A program made the position numbers and the translations under genes. A stretch of 64,000 bases of DNA from Thalassotalea sp. 273M-4. GTDB taxonomy: Bacteria > Pseudomonadota > Gammaproteobacteria > Enterobacterales > Alteromonadaceae. The notes under the pieces were generated by a model that searched no databases, had not been told where the DNA came from, and saw only the letters and a list, made by a program, of their open reading frames with translations. The stretch lies in contig NZ_CP166961.1 in the NCBI RefSeq assembly GCF_041410465.1, positions 3,224,001 through 3,288,000 of the forward strand. Reading direction: 5' to 3'. Shown piece by piece: positions 1 to 7,974 of this stretch (position 1 is its first letter; every line of letters starts with the position of its first letter).

Positions 1-2
1 CA

Positions 3-542
3 TCCGCTAATGCCAGTATGGGTACGGTAACAATTGTCGACAATCAAATCGTGTTTGAAGCACCACCATCTTATGTTGGTACTATCACCATTAACTATGG
101 GGTTAGTGACAACAACGGCGGTACCGATCAGGCTCAAATCACCATTGAAATCATGCCAAATGCAGCCCCAACTGTATTGGGTGAAGAAAGCGTTATTAAT
201 CAAGGTGACCGTATTTCTACCAACCTGTTAGAAAATGACAATGACCCAGAGCAGGACCAACTGACATTAACGGCTGTTGATAACAATCAGGTTAGTTTCA
301 CCAGCGACGGAATGGCAACCTTTACGCCAAATCCCGAGCAGCATGGCGTTGTGATCATTCATTACACGGTTACCGATAGCGCAGGCAACCAAAGCTTAGG
401 TCAGTGGCAGGTAAATATTACCCAAGTTCATCACGTCGAAGGCAAAACATCTGGTGGCAGTAATGGTTTATGGATACTAATCCTACTGTTGGCGGTCACG
501 GTAGTTCGAATTAATAATAACGGAGTTCGTCATGCTAGTTAA
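3..542 (+). CDS. C-terminal part of a repeat-domain surface protein with a GlyGly-CTERM-like tail (partial)
   Basis: The reading frame is open from the first bases of the window, so the gene starts upstream. What is visible is about 180 residues: beta-rich cadherin/Ig-like repeat units (phrases such as NYGVSDNNGGTD and HYTVTDSAGN, with NAAP and ENDNDPEQD linkers typical of VCBS/cadherin-like tandem repeats), then a C-terminal GGSNG followed by about 14 hydrophobic residues and an arginine. That tail resembles the GlyGly-CTERM sorting signal processed by rhombosortase, although ten extra residues follow the Arg. The stop overlaps the start of the next gene by 11 bases, so the two are probably cotranscribed and translationally coupled. 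Function is likely an exported or surface-exposed adhesin-like protein; the ligand is unknown. Confidence 0.75.
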   Translation, partial: SANASMGTVTIVDNQIVFEAPPSYVGTITINYGVSDNNGGTDQAQITIEIMPNAAPTVLGEESVINQGDRISTNLLENDNDPEQDQLTLTAVDNNQVSFTSDGMATFTPNPEQHGVVIIHYTVTDSAGNQSLGQWQVNITQVHHVEGKTSGGSNGLWILILLLAVTVVRINNNGVRHAS

Positions 543-1770
543 TCATAATGCCCGAGTAAGCTCGTTTGCTGTTGTTCTGGGTTGCTTGTTATCGACTTCG
601 CTATATGCACAAGAAAGCGATGTCCGTATTAAGGTCTTATGTCAAAATGCCGACAAAAATTATCAACAATGTGATAGTCACGTAAACTGGTATATCAGTG
701 GTGAATTAGGCTTAGCGCACACAGGTTTAGAACAAAGCGATGTCGATCGCTTTTATCAACAATCGGGGGTTTCAGCCAATGCCATCGACATTGATAAAAC
801 GGACATCGCTGGCGGCTTATTTTTAGGTTACCAATTTAATACCCATTTTGCCCTAGAGGCGGGCTACTTAAATTTAGGCGATCGCTCTGTTGCTTTTTCT
901 GGTCGCACCACCGACGTACAAGCCTTTTATGATAATGTCGAGCATATTTACCCTCAAAGCGGCAAGGGTTGGACCATCAATGCCCTAGCGGCTTGGCCGA
1001 TAAGCGAAAATTTTAAAGTGGCGGCTAAAGTGGGCTATTTTGCTTGGCAAGGTGATTACACCTCGGTAGATAGTCGCACCGAAGTAGGTAAAGATAGCCT
1101 AAGCGACAACGACCTATGGCTTGGCGCAGAGTTAGACTATAAGCTGACCGATAATGTCCAAGTATATGGTAGCATTGCGCGCTTTAAGCTTGACCGAGAT
1201 ACCACCAACCTCGCTTCTATTGGTGTGCGTTATTACTTTGGTAGCAATGAGCCAGCAGTGCAACCTGTGGTCGCTCCGCCTGTTGTCCCTGCGCCGTTAT
1301 TAGATACCGATCAAGATGGCGTAACCGATAACCAAGATCAATGTCCAAATAGCAACATTGCTTATGCTGTAGACTCGATCGGTTGTACGGTAATGACCTC
1401 TCAACCTGTCACTTTAAGCTTGGTTATTTATTACGCTAACGATAAAGCAGAAATTAGCGAACAGTATCACGATAAAGTGGCGCAATTAGCTCAGTTTATT
1501 CGCCAGCACAACATTGATAAAGTTACGGTTTATGGCCACACATCCGCTCCTGGTAGTGACGCATATAACTTACGTCTATCACAAAAACGAGCAAATTCGA
1601 TTGCCAATATTTTAGCCCAGGAATATGGTCTAGATAAGTCGATTGTTGAACCCGTTGCTATGGGCGAACGCCAACTGGTTGATTTAGGTAACAGTGAAAA
1701 AGCCCATCAAGCTAACCGCCGCATAGAGCTGCAAGTACGCAAAGAAATTATGGTGCCGGTAAAGCGCTAG
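532..1770 (+). CDS. OmpA-family outer membrane protein with TSP3-type linker
   Basis: This is a 412-residue protein with a signal peptide (cleavage expected after SLYA, near residue 26). An N-terminal eight-stranded-barrel-like region (residues about 45–240) contains YISGELGLAHTG and ends in the aromatic pattern IGVRYYFG. A Pro/Val-rich linker is followed by a calcium-binding thrombospondin type 3-like motif DTDQDGVTDNQDQCP (about 257–272), then a C-terminal OmpA peptidoglycan-binding domain (about 290–410) ending in the family motif NRRIELQV. The family anchors the outer membrane to peptidoglycan. The start overlaps the preceding gene, suggesting one operon, and a strong terminator follows. 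The barrel may help display or stabilise the upstream surface protein, but that is inference. Confidence 0.9.
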   Translation: MLVNHNARVSSFAVVLGCLLSTSLYAQESDVRIKVLCQNADKNYQQCDSHVNWYISGELGLAHTGLEQSDVDRFYQQSGVSANAIDIDKTDIAGGLFLGYQFNTHFALEAGYLNLGDRSVAFSGRTTDVQAFYDNVEHIYPQSGKGWTINALAAWPISENFKVAAKVGYFAWQGDYTSVDSRTEVGKDSLSDNDLWLGAELDYKLTDNVQVYGSIARFKLDRDTTNLASIGVRYYFGSNEPAVQPVVAPPVVPAPLLDTDQDGVTDNQDQCPNSNIAYAVDSIGCTVMTSQPVTLSLVIYYANDKAEISEQYHDKVAQLAQFIRQHNIDKVTVYGHTSAPGSDAYNLRLSQKRANSIANILAQEYGLDKSIVEPVAMGERQLVDLGNSEKAHQANRRIELQVRKEIMVPVKR

Positions 1771-1788
1771 TAACCACAACCGCGCAAC

Positions 1789-1822
1789 AAAAAACCGCAT
1801 GATCTCTCATGCGGTTTTTTAT
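1789..1822 (+). terminator. Rho-independent terminator after the OmpA-like gene
   Basis: ACCGCATGA, a short loop, and TCATGCGGT are followed by a run of T. The preceding A-run makes it usable in both directions. Confidence 0.85.
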
Positions 1823-1845
1823 TTTCTAACTTAGGGTTATCTTGT

Positions 1846-1853
1846 TTTAATTT
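1846..1853. repeat. Target-site duplication, left copy (TTTAATTT)
   Basis: Identical to the 8 bases at 3242–3249 immediately outside the right inverted repeat of the insertion sequence. Confidence 0.85.
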
Positions 1854-1929
1854 GGTTCTATTTGCGTTAATTGTTGTTCTCTGAATTTGTACTATAAATA
1901 ATTGTCCCAAAGCTAGAGAGGTCGGGATA

Positions 1930-2904
1930 TTGAAGAAGAATCAATTTACATTAATTATTGAGTCGTTATCTAAGCTAACACACAACCAGAAGCGATTGCT
2001 ACATCATCATGTTGTTGAAGACCTCAAACGTGGTGATACAGATAACTTAATCAATGAATGTAAAGGCGATGATGTTATATGCCCTCACTGTGGCAATGAA
2101 GAAATTGGCAAATGGGGTATGGCTGCTGGTTTACAGCGATTCAAATGTAAAAGCTCTTCATGCGGCAAAACTTTCAATGCGCTAACCAAAACTCCACTTG
2201 CTCGACTGAGAAAACGTGAGTTGTGGGCTAAAAACTTGGAATATATGCTTGATGGCTTACCTATAAGGCGAGTTGCTGAATTACTTGAAGTTGCAGAGAC
2301 TACAGCGTTTCGTTGGCGACACCGATTCCTTAAAGCTCCTGCTCAACGTAAACCATCAGAGGTAGCAGGAATAATTGAAGCCGATGAAATGTTCTTTATG
2401 GAGAGCTTTAAAGGAAATCACACGATTTATGATCGAAAACCTAGAAAGCGTGGAGGCATGGGCGATAGACGCACTGTAGATGATAAGATCCCCGTATTGA
2501 TCGTAGTTGACAGAAATGGAGGTTTGACTGACTTTGTACTAGCAGAACACTCTAGCAGCGAGATCCATAAGGCAATGAGGCCAATAGTCAATCATGACAG
2601 CATATTGTGTAGTGATGGCGCACACGCCTACCGCTCTTTTGCTAAGGAAGAGAATATTCAGCACTATCGCACAATTGTAAGTAAAGGTGAGCGTGTGATC
2701 GGAGGCCAGTTTCATATACAAAATGTAAATGGCTATATGAGCCGCTTACGGAGCTGGATCCGTAGATTTAATGGTGTTGGAACCGAATATCTTCCGAACT
2801 ATTTAGGATGGATGAGGATGATGGATAGTAAAAGAGACAAGTACCAAGAGATAAAAATGGAATACCTAGTCAATGAAAACTTGGCTTTTCCAATGTCATT
2901 ATAG
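1930..2904 (+). CDS. IS1595-family (ISXO2-like) transposase
   Basis: This 324-residue transposase begins at TTG, 9 bases after a GAGAGG ribosome-binding site. Its N-terminal zinc ribbon has CPHCG at about residue 51 and a paired Cys cluster KCKSSSC near 75. A helix-turn-helix region (RRVAELLEVAETTAFRWRHRF) follows, then the ISXO2-like DDE domain: first acidic residue in IEADEMFF, second in CSDGAHAY, and a third-position region around HIQNVNGYMSRLR. It acts on the inverted repeats of its own element. No frameshift or stop interrupts it, so it is probably active. It is cotranscribed with the small passenger gene downstream. Confidence 0.93.
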   Translation: MKKNQFTLIIESLSKLTHNQKRLLHHHVVEDLKRGDTDNLINECKGDDVICPHCGNEEIGKWGMAAGLQRFKCKSSSCGKTFNALTKTPLARLRKRELWAKNLEYMLDGLPIRRVAELLEVAETTAFRWRHRFLKAPAQRKPSEVAGIIEADEMFFMESFKGNHTIYDRKPRKRGGMGDRRTVDDKIPVLIVVDRNGGLTDFVLAEHSSSEIHKAMRPIVNHDSILCSDGAHAYRSFAKEENIQHYRTIVSKGERVIGGQFHIQNVNGYMSRLRSWIRRFNGVGTEYLPNYLGWMRMMDSKRDKYQEIKMEYLVNENLAFPMSL

Positions 2905-2935
2905 AAAATAGCTTTAAAATCAAGGAATGAAAAGC

Positions 2936-3175
2936 ATGAAGAAAAACATTAACTATAAAGCCTTACTGAGCAGGTTGTTGTTACTCAGTATTTTTTCATT
3001 ACATTTTAGTTATTGCCTATATAAAGGTCATGTCATAACTCGATTTACAGGATCTCAGCAGGAAATTTACTTTGATCAAAGCCCTGAACTATTTGTATTC
3101 CTTTTGGGCATAGAGGGAATATTTATATTGTTCCTAATATATTCAGTTTCGCTTCGTATTCCGAGACATAAATAA
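2936..3175 (+). CDS. Small two-helix membrane protein, passenger gene inside the insertion sequence
   Basis: This 79-residue protein starts at the second ATG, which has AAGGA 9–10 bases upstream; the ATG at 2927 abuts the ribosome-binding site. It has two predicted membrane helices (about residues 8–26 and 45–66) separated by a polar loop containing ITRFTGSQQEIYFDQSPE. I cannot assign a function. It lies wholly between the transposase stop and the right inverted repeat, so it moves with the element. IS1595-family elements are known to carry passenger genes; the role of this one is open. Confidence 0.65.
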   Translation: MKKNINYKALLSRLLLLSIFSLHFSYCLYKGHVITRFTGSQQEIYFDQSPELFVFLLGIEGIFILFLIYSVSLRIPRHK

Positions 3176-3184
3176 GCAAAATAT

Positions 3185-3205
3185 GAGGTAGATATATACT
3201 ACCTC
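3185..3205. repeat. Inverted repeat near the right end of the insertion sequence
   Basis: GAGGTAG, a 7-base AT spacer, then CTACCTC. It sits between the passenger stop and the right inverted repeat. It may be a weak transcription stop or a transposase subsite; no T-run follows. Confidence 0.45.
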
Positions 3206-3241
3206 AACGCTATAGATTCAACAATTAACGCAAATAGAGCA

Positions 3242-3249
3242 TTTAATTT
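3242..3249. repeat. Target-site duplication, right copy (TTTAATTT)
   Basis: Identical to 1846–1853; the pair defines the insertion point. Confidence 0.85.
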
Positions 3250-3262
3250 AAAGAAATCAACA

Positions 3263-4453
3263 TTAGACGACTTGCCCAGCAGCCCAACCACTCGACCAAG
3301 CCCATTGGAAATTGTACCCTCCAAGCCAGCCCGTTACATCGGTAACTTCGCCAATAAAATACAAGCCTTTGGCTTTTTTTGCTTCCATGGTTTTTGACGA
3401 TAGCTCGTCGGTATCGACCCCACCTAAGGTGACTTCTGCGGTGCGATAGCCTTCAGTTCCATTTGGTTTAATTTGCCATTGATGAAAGTAGTTTGCCAGT
3501 TGCTGATAGTCTTGATGAGTAAGCTGATTTAATGCTTTATCGGGCACGTCATTACTTGCATAAAGCCTTTCGATAAACCGTTTCGGCAATAAGTGAGACA
3601 ACGCTGTTTTCAATGCACGTTGAGGGCTTTCGCCTTTCATTTGCTGGAGGGTTTGTGCCAAATCAATATCGGGTAAAAGATTGATGGTTACGGCCTGCCC
3701 TGCTCGCCAAAACGACGAAATTTGCAAAATAGCTGGCCCAGATAAACCGCGATGCGTAAATAAAATATTTTCTCGAAACTGAGTGCCATCTTCACTGCTG
3801 ACATCACAATCGATGCTAATACCAGATAAACCATCAAAGCGCTGTTTGTCTTTATCATGCAAGGTAAAAGGCACCAAAGCCGCGCATGTAGGCAATACCT
3901 TTAATCCAAATTGCTCGGCAATTTTATAGCCAATTGGCGAAGCACCCAATTTGGGCATGGTTAACCCACCTGAAGCCACGACTAAAGACTCACACTGGTA
4001 GTCTTTACCAGAAGTGCTAACCAAATAACCTGTGTCGTTTTTTTCAACGTTTAAAACTTCAGAACGATAGTGAACACTTACACCAGACCAGTCGCATTCA
4101 GTCATTAACATATCGACAATATCATGAGCACTATCGTCGCAAAATAACTGCCCTAAGGTTTTGTGATGGTACTCAATGCCATGACGCTCAACCATATCGA
4201 TAAAGTCGTATTGGGTGTAACGACTTAAAGCCGATTTAACAAAGTGCGGGTTTTTACAAAGGTAATTGGCAGGCGTAGCGTTTTGATTGGTAAAGTTACA
4301 TCGACCACCACCACTGATGATGATTTTTCTGCCCGGTTTTTTTCCCATATCAACCACCACCACATTGCGGCCTCGATATCCTGCATTTAGGGAACACATA
4401 AGGCCGGCAGCGCCGGCCCCAATGATTAGGACATCTATGTTTTCAGTCGACAC
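3263..4453 (-). CDS. yhiN: NAD(P)/FAD-dependent oxidoreductase, BaiN/YhiN (HI0933) family
   Basis: This 396-residue flavoprotein has an N-terminal dinucleotide-binding motif IIGAGAAGLMC (residues 10–20), the family hallmark KPGRKIIISGGGRCNFTN at about residues 39–56, and a C-terminal FAD motif (GLYFIGEVTDVTGWLGGYN). The family is widespread; one clostridial member (BaiN) reduces bile-acid intermediates, but the bacterial housekeeping substrate is not established. It starts only 5 bases after the ferritin stop, so it is probably the third gene of a peroxiredoxin–ferritin–flavoprotein operon, hinting at a redox or iron-linked role (inference). Confidence 0.88.
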   Translation of the reverse strand: MSTENIDVLIIGAGAAGLMCSLNAGYRGRNVVVVDMGKKPGRKIIISGGGRCNFTNQNATPANYLCKNPHFVKSALSRYTQYDFIDMVERHGIEYHHKTLGQLFCDDSAHDIVDMLMTECDWSGVSVHYRSEVLNVEKNDTGYLVSTSGKDYQCESLVVASGGLTMPKLGASPIGYKIAEQFGLKVLPTCAALVPFTLHDKDKQRFDGLSGISIDCDVSSEDGTQFRENILFTHRGLSGPAILQISSFWRAGQAVTINLLPDIDLAQTLQQMKGESPQRALKTALSHLLPKRFIERLYASNDVPDKALNQLTHQDYQQLANYFHQWQIKPNGTEGYRTAEVTLGGVDTDELSSKTMEAKKAKGLYFIGEVTDVTGWLGGYNFQWAWSSGWAAGQVV

Positions 4454-4458
4454 AGTAA

Positions 4459-4986
4459 TTAAGCGCTCAGATCTGGCTCAACCGAAGTGGGACCAGATTT
4501 AGCCATTTCGGCTAAGTCTTTATCAACGAAAAACAGAGCATGACCGTCACTACCAACTAGAGCAATTTTATCTAAAATGGATTTAAATAAGGTTTCTTCT
4601 TCGTGTTGTTCGGCAACAAACCACTGTAAAAAGTTAAACGTAGAATAATCTTGTGTGGTAAAAGCGGTATGCGCCAATGCATTAATTTTTTCAGTGATTA
4701 AACATTCGTGCTCATACGTTGCTTGAAAGACCGAACGTAGCGAATCAAATTCATGCTCAGGTGCTTCTATTGCGCCAATAATCGGCATCGCACCGGTTTC
4801 GCTTACGTAATTAAATAAACGATTCATATGTTGCATTTCTTCAATGGCATGCTTGCGTAGGAATAAAGCCGCTCCTTCGAAGCCTTTGTCTTCACACCAC
4901 GCACTCATTTGTAAGTACAAGTTAGAAGAAAAAAATTCTAAGTTTATTTGAGCATTTAGTTGCTCCACCATTTGCGCTTTTAACAT
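4459..4986 (-). CDS. ftnA: Non-heme bacterial ferritin
   Basis: This is a 175-residue four-helix ferritin. The chosen ATG at 4986 has GAGG six bases upstream; a longer in-frame start at 5016 would overlap the end of the peroxiredoxin gene and lacks a ribosome-binding site. Ferroxidase-centre ligands are at the expected positions: Glu17 (NLEFF), Glu50 and His53 (IEEMQH), then Glu in the third and fourth helices (YEHE, AEQHEEE). It oxidises Fe(II) with peroxide or oxygen and stores iron in a 24-mer shell in the cytoplasm. It lies 16 bases after the peroxiredoxin stop, a sensible pairing for limiting Fenton chemistry. Confidence 0.95.
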   Translation of the reverse strand: MLKAQMVEQLNAQINLEFFSSNLYLQMSAWCEDKGFEGAALFLRKHAIEEMQHMNRLFNYVSETGAMPIIGAIEAPEHEFDSLRSVFQATYEHECLITEKINALAHTAFTTQDYSTFNFLQWFVAEQHEEETLFKSILDKIALVGSDGHALFFVDKDLAEMAKSGPTSVEPDLSA

Positions 4987-5002
4987 CGTTTCCTCACTTT
5001 CG

Positions 5003-5476
5003 TTAAAGTACAGCAAGTATGCTTTGTGCTTTACTTACTTCAAATTCTTTCGGCGCTTCCACATGTAAATGGGTTACGACACCATTATCGACAATCATCG
5101 CATATCGTTGCGAACGAATGCCACCAAAACTTCCGGTTTCCATACTTAGTCCAAGAGCCTTTGCAAAGCTAGCATCGCCATCGCCTAACATCATAATATT
5201 GTCTGCATTTTGTGTTTTGCCCCACGCTTGCATAACAAAAGCATCGTTTACCGAGGTGCAGATAATCTGATCAACCCCTTTCGCCTTGAATTCGTCGTAG
5301 TTAACGACGTAACCAGGTAAGTGTGCCTCAGAACAGGTTGGGGTAAAAGCGCCAGGAACCGCAAATAAAACCACTTTCTTATTGGCAAATAAATCTTCGG
5401 TGGTATGCGTTTTAATACCGTCTTGCGTTAGCTGTTGTAACTGTGCTTCTGGTATCGCGTCGTTTATTTTGATCAT
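5003..5476 (-). CDS. Peroxiredoxin, Prx5 subfamily
   Basis: This 157-residue thiol peroxidase carries the peroxidatic-Cys motif PGAFTPTCS (Cys48) and a second Cys at residue 73 (IICTSV), typical of the Prx5/AhpE-like redoxin group that reduces hydrogen peroxide and organic hydroperoxides using glutathione or glutaredoxin. The C-terminus lacks the fused glutaredoxin domain seen in Haemophilus-type members. It is first in a likely three-gene operon with ferritin and a flavoprotein. About 270 bases upstream hold the promoter; no clear OxyR site was recognised. Confidence 0.93.
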   Translation of the reverse strand: MIKINDAIPEAQLQQLTQDGIKTHTTEDLFANKKVVLFAVPGAFTPTCSEAHLPGYVVNYDEFKAKGVDQIICTSVNDAFVMQAWGKTQNADNIMMLGDGDASFAKALGLSMETGSFGGIRSQRYAMIVDNGVVTHLHVEAPKEFEVSKAQSILAVL

Positions 5477-5750
5477 TTATTATGTCCTTGTTGCGGTTTA
5501 ACTCATCCCCTATTATAAGTTGATGAGTAACAGATGTCTGAATTTCTTTGTTGCTACTGTCTTTATGTTGCTATTTATCAACAAATCTCATTGATTTAAC
5601 CTAATTCGGCGATGAAAAGATCAGTATTTTCAAGCAATGGAGTATGCTCTGCTTACTTTACGAGCCGAGGCTACTGTGTACATCCCAGTCTTTTATGTAA
5701 GCGCCCAAATTGCCCACATCAAGTTGGCTTGAGGGGCTATTAAGACTTTA

Positions 5751-6545
5751 TTAAGACTTAGGGATGGCTTGTTTAACATAGACATCAAAACGATTTTTTT
5801 TCATTTTGATGCTGGTAGAAGGTGCTTTAGCCGCTAATGGCTCAGCATAATTTGGTCGTTTTACCACAACTCGATATTTGGCAATATCAAGCGCCTGCGC
5901 TAACAATTCGTCGGCATCGGGGTCGCTACCAACTAAGGTCTGAAAGACACGCATTTCTTTTTTAACCGCTGCGGACTTTTGCTTGTGTGGATACATAGGG
6001 TCAAGGTACACCACATCCACGTCATCAACTTGATTCATCGCCTCAATGGATGAAGTGTTGATTAGCTGCATACGCTGTTCAATCCACTGGCCTATTTCCG
6101 GATCACGCTTAGCACGCTCAAGGCCATCATATAACAAGGCGGCAACAGGAATTTGGCGTTCCATCATGGTCACCTTACAACCAAGACTGGCGAGTAAAAA
6201 GGCATCACGGCCTAACCCCGCTGTGGCATCGAGAACATGCGGATTAAAGCCATGCTTAAGACCAACGGCTTTGGCAATATCTTGACCACGACCACCACCA
6301 AATTTACGTCTATGCCCAACGGCACCATCAATAAAATCAACCGTAATGCCATCCAGTTTAGGCTCATCTGTTTTATGTAATTGCAGACGTTCGTCGGTAA
6401 CCAATAAATAAAACGGCGATTTGACTTTATTGATGTCTTTAAGCTCGCCACCATAGGTTAGTGACCACCTTGATGCGATGTCTTCGGCATGCATAATATT
6501 TTGAAAGTGCTCGGCAAAAATTAGACAATGGGGCTGTGCGGTCAT
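5751..6545 (-). CDS. rsmJ: 16S rRNA (guanine1516-N2)-methyltransferase
   Basis: This 264-residue SAM-dependent methyltransferase of the RsmJ/YhiQ family has the SAM-binding motif [15 protein letters not shown] (about residues 105–119) and the catalytic-region motif [14 protein letters not shown] (about 181–194). The conserved [19 protein letters not shown] segment precedes the SAM domain. It methylates N2 of G1516 in 16S rRNA. It stands alone on the minus strand; in E. coli the orthologue is adjacent to prlC, which here lies 9 kb away on the same strand, so the synteny has been broken up by insertions. Confidence 0.95.
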   Translation of the reverse strand: MTAQPHCLIFAEHFQNIMHAEDIASRWSLTYGGELKDINKVKSPFYLLVTDERLQLHKTDEPKLDGITVDFIDGAVGHRRKFGGGRGQDIAKAVGLKHGFNPHVLDATAGLGRDAFLLASLGCKVTMMERQIPVAALLYDGLERAKRDPEIGQWIEQRMQLINTSSIEAMNQVDDVDVVYLDPMYPHKQKSAAVKKEMRVFQTLVGSDPDADELLAQALDIAKYRVVVKRPNYAEPLAAKAPSTSIKMKKNRFDVYVKQAIPKS

Positions 6546-6619
6546 AAGGCTGTATTATTTGGGCTATATCGTGGACTAAGTATAACGTCAGTGACCTGTG
6601 GATGAAATAACAATCTATT

Positions 6620-6991
6620 TTACCAAAGCTTGTTCGATGATGATGTTTTTACAAAACACAGGCCACTCACCACCAGCATAATAACAGAAAGCGCAATGAC
6701 CAAATCAACGATCTCTATGTTATCAACCATTTGCAGTCGTCGCATAAAAAATGTTCCGCCCATAAATAACATCAAAGACATAAAGCCATAAATGGCTTTT
6801 ATACTATTGTTGGCAAAAAACTTTAAAATAAAACCTGAATATAAAAAGATAATAAATGACAAGAATGCTTTTATCGTATTAAGTGAATTGGTGTGCCAAA
6901 AGGAGATTAATTCTTGGCAAAATAACGCCCCACTTCCTAAAGCAATCATTAACATACAAACGGCAACGCTTGTTAGAAAAGATAATTTCAT
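6620..6991 (-). CDS. Small four-helix membrane protein, candidate bacteriocin immunity protein
   Basis: This 123-residue protein has about four hydrophobic helices (roughly residues 5–27, 38–60, 65–84 and 93–113) and a short polar tail. I recognise no family. It lies 49 bases after the 98-residue membrane protein and on the same strand as the two double-glycine peptides upstream, so all four genes look like one transcription unit. Small multi-helix membrane proteins next to class II bacteriocin genes are typically immunity proteins, and that is the most economical guess here; it is not shown by sequence similarity. The AT-rich composition differs from flanking rsmJ. Confidence 0.6.
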   Translation of the reverse strand: MKLSFLTSVAVCMLMIALGSGALFCQELISFWHTNSLNTIKAFLSFIIFLYSGFILKFFANNSIKAIYGFMSLMLFMGGTFFMRRLQMVDNIEIVDLVIALSVIMLVVSGLCFVKTSSSNKLW

Positions 6992-7040
6992 ATTTTTAAT
7001 AGATTACAAAAGGCTGAAGCATTTATTATAAATTTCGATG

Positions 7041-7337
7041 TTATTTTTCTCGCTTGTCTTGATCATAATAGTCCTTAGAGTAAATAACCATAAAAACAAG
7101 AGCACCTAGCAAACCGACAATAATGCCCGATTCCCAATTTGAATCCAAATACGGTTTTAAAACCCAAATGATGATAGCCATGAATAAAAATGCACATACT
7201 ATTCGAGCCAACCCAGATAAGAAAGTGACTAATGAAAAGGGGTTTTTATTGTGAAATACCAATATAAAAAAATAAATAAAGGTTGCCGTCAAAAGTCCAA
7301 GTATTATCTCTAAATCGGTTAAAATATCTAAAATCAT
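7041..7337 (-). CDS. Small three-helix membrane protein, candidate bacteriocin immunity protein
   Basis: This 98-residue protein begins at ATG 7337, preceded by GGAG at good spacing; an upstream TTG-initiated extension would start inside a hairpin. Three hydrophobic stretches (about residues 8–30, 37–62 and 72–86) are followed by a charged tail YYDQDKREK. No family is recognised. It is the third gene of the putative bacteriocin operon, 43 bases after the second peptide gene, separated from it by a perfect 10-bp inverted repeat that could set the transcript ratio between peptides and downstream genes. An immunity role is inferred from context only. Confidence 0.6.
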   Translation of the reverse strand: MILDILTDLEIILGLLTATFIYFFILVFHNKNPFSLVTFLSGLARIVCAFLFMAIIIWVLKPYLDSNWESGIIVGLLGALVFMVIYSKDYYDQDKREK

Positions 7338-7350
7338 TGTTGCTCCAAAT

Positions 7351-7371
7351 GGAGGCAAATGATTTGCCTCC
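7351..7371 (-). terminator. Perfect 10-bp hairpin between bacteriocin peptides and candidate immunity genes
   Basis: GGAGGCAAAT and ATTTGCCTCC are separated by one base, with no T-run behind. It is probably an attenuator or an mRNA-stabilising hairpin rather than a full terminator, since the downstream gene uses a ribosome-binding site right beside it. Confidence 0.5.
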
Positions 7372-7380
7372 TAACTAGAA

Positions 7381-7512
7381 TTACCAATATTTATTGACTA
7401 ATTTTTTGAGTGTACTACCAATTGCCATTCCTACAGCAATATCACCTAAAATAATGATATGGGCTATACCACCAGAAACTTTTGATACTTCTTTATGAGT
7501 TAACTCTTTCAT
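7381..7512 (-). CDS. Double-glycine-leader peptide A (class IIb bacteriocin-like)
   Basis: This 43-residue peptide is a small gene easily missed by ORF callers. The leader MKELTHKEVSKVSGG is a textbook double-glycine leader: acidic/polar, with hydrophobic spacing Leu-4, Val-9 and Val-12, ending GG. The mature peptide IAHIIILGDIAVGMAIGSTL... is 28 residues, hydrophobic then cationic (KKLVNKYW). It contains a GxxxG motif (GMAIG), the helix-pairing motif of two-peptide class IIb bacteriocins. GGAGG lies 9 bases before the ATG, inside the end of peptide B; the two genes are separated by a single base, so translation is coupled. Export would need a peptidase-containing ABC transporter, which is not in this window. 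Confidence 0.8.
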   Translation of the reverse strand: MKELTHKEVSKVSGGIAHIIILGDIAVGMAIGSTLKKLVNKYW

Positions 7513-7513
7513 T

Positions 7514-7678
7514 TTAAGCATCCTCCGCCTCTGAGTACCAACCGGCGGCAATTCCAGTACCTATAGCAGAAGCTCTTGGATAGGTTCTAACAAGCACATA
7601 AGCGCCATATAAAATCCAACCTACAGCAGCAATACCGCCATTCACTTTTTGTACTTCATTTACGTTTAATTCACGCAT
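7514..7678 (-). CDS. Double-glycine-leader peptide B (class IIb bacteriocin-like)
   Basis: This is a 54-residue peptide. The leader MRELNVNEVQKVNGG (15 residues) closely parallels that of peptide A and of the lactobin A/cerein 7B type. The 39-residue mature part starts IAAVGWILYGAYV and contains two glycine-spaced stretches, including GxxxG in TGIAAGW; it ends acidic (SEAEDA), complementary to the cationic tail of peptide A. ATG 7678 is preceded by GGAG at 9 bases. It is the first gene of a four-gene minus-strand unit (peptide B, peptide A, two small membrane proteins). Two unlike peptides, each with GxxxG, side by side with small membrane proteins is the standard layout of a two-peptide bacteriocin; activity is inferred. 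Confidence 0.8.
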   Translation of the reverse strand: MRELNVNEVQKVNGGIAAVGWILYGAYVLVRTYPRASAIGTGIAAGWYSEAEDA

Positions 7679-7770
7679 AAATTTACACTCCATGTAATAA
7701 ATAACTCGTTCAAAAACATAAACCTATATGCCAATGAACGATTTTGATGGATCAAGATAATCGATCCAAG

Positions 7771-7780
7771 ACTCTGTCAA
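7771..7780 (-). promoter_or_regulatory. Possible promoter region of the bacteriocin-like operon
   Basis: On the minus strand a perfect -35 hexamer TTGACA (7780 to 7775) lies about 100 bases before peptide B. The -10 is not convincing (TCTTGA at 17 bases). A GGATC...GATCC inverted repeat overlaps the same stretch (about 7749–7767) and could be a regulator site. Confidence 0.35.
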
Positions 7781-7870
7781 ACAGATATATCAACGAATAG
7801 GGAAGAAAAGGTAAGCTAAAGATAGCATTTTATGCTTTCACTGAGACTGAACGAAAACTTATCCAATGCA

Positions 7871-7909
7871 TAAATTAAGACATTCAATCCCTGAATTCGT
7901 CTTAATTTA
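7871..7909. repeat. Long-loop inverted repeat between the glycosylase and the bacteriocin operon
   Basis: TAAATTAAGAC and GTCTTAATTTA form an 11-bp perfect stem around a 17-base loop. It lies downstream of the glycosylase gene and upstream of the peptide operon. No T-run follows on either strand, so it may be an operator or RNA-processing structure. Confidence 0.5.
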
Positions 7910-7974
7910 AAATCTAGCAGAATTGAAACTTAGCGCGAGTATTATTGCCTATTTATTTAGATCGAAAACAAAGA

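Larger units (their letters stand above)
1854..3241 (+). mobile_element. IS1595-family insertion sequence, complete (1388 bp)
   Basis: The element is bounded by inverted repeats sharing TCTATTTGCGTTAATTGTTG (left end 1854 onward, right end reverse-complement up to 3241; the two outermost bases and one neighbour differ). It is flanked by a perfect 8-bp direct repeat TTTAATTT at 1846–1853 and 3242–3249. Eight-base duplications are characteristic of the IS1595 family. It carries a transposase (1930–2904) and a small membrane-protein passenger (2936–3175). The intact transposase and exact duplication suggest a fairly recent insertion between the ompA-like gene and the yhiN-like gene. Confidence 0.9.

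Noticed and set aside
4987..5016. A longer ferritin start at 5016
   Set aside because: It would overlap the peroxiredoxin gene, lacks a ribosome-binding site, and adds ten residues absent from the family.
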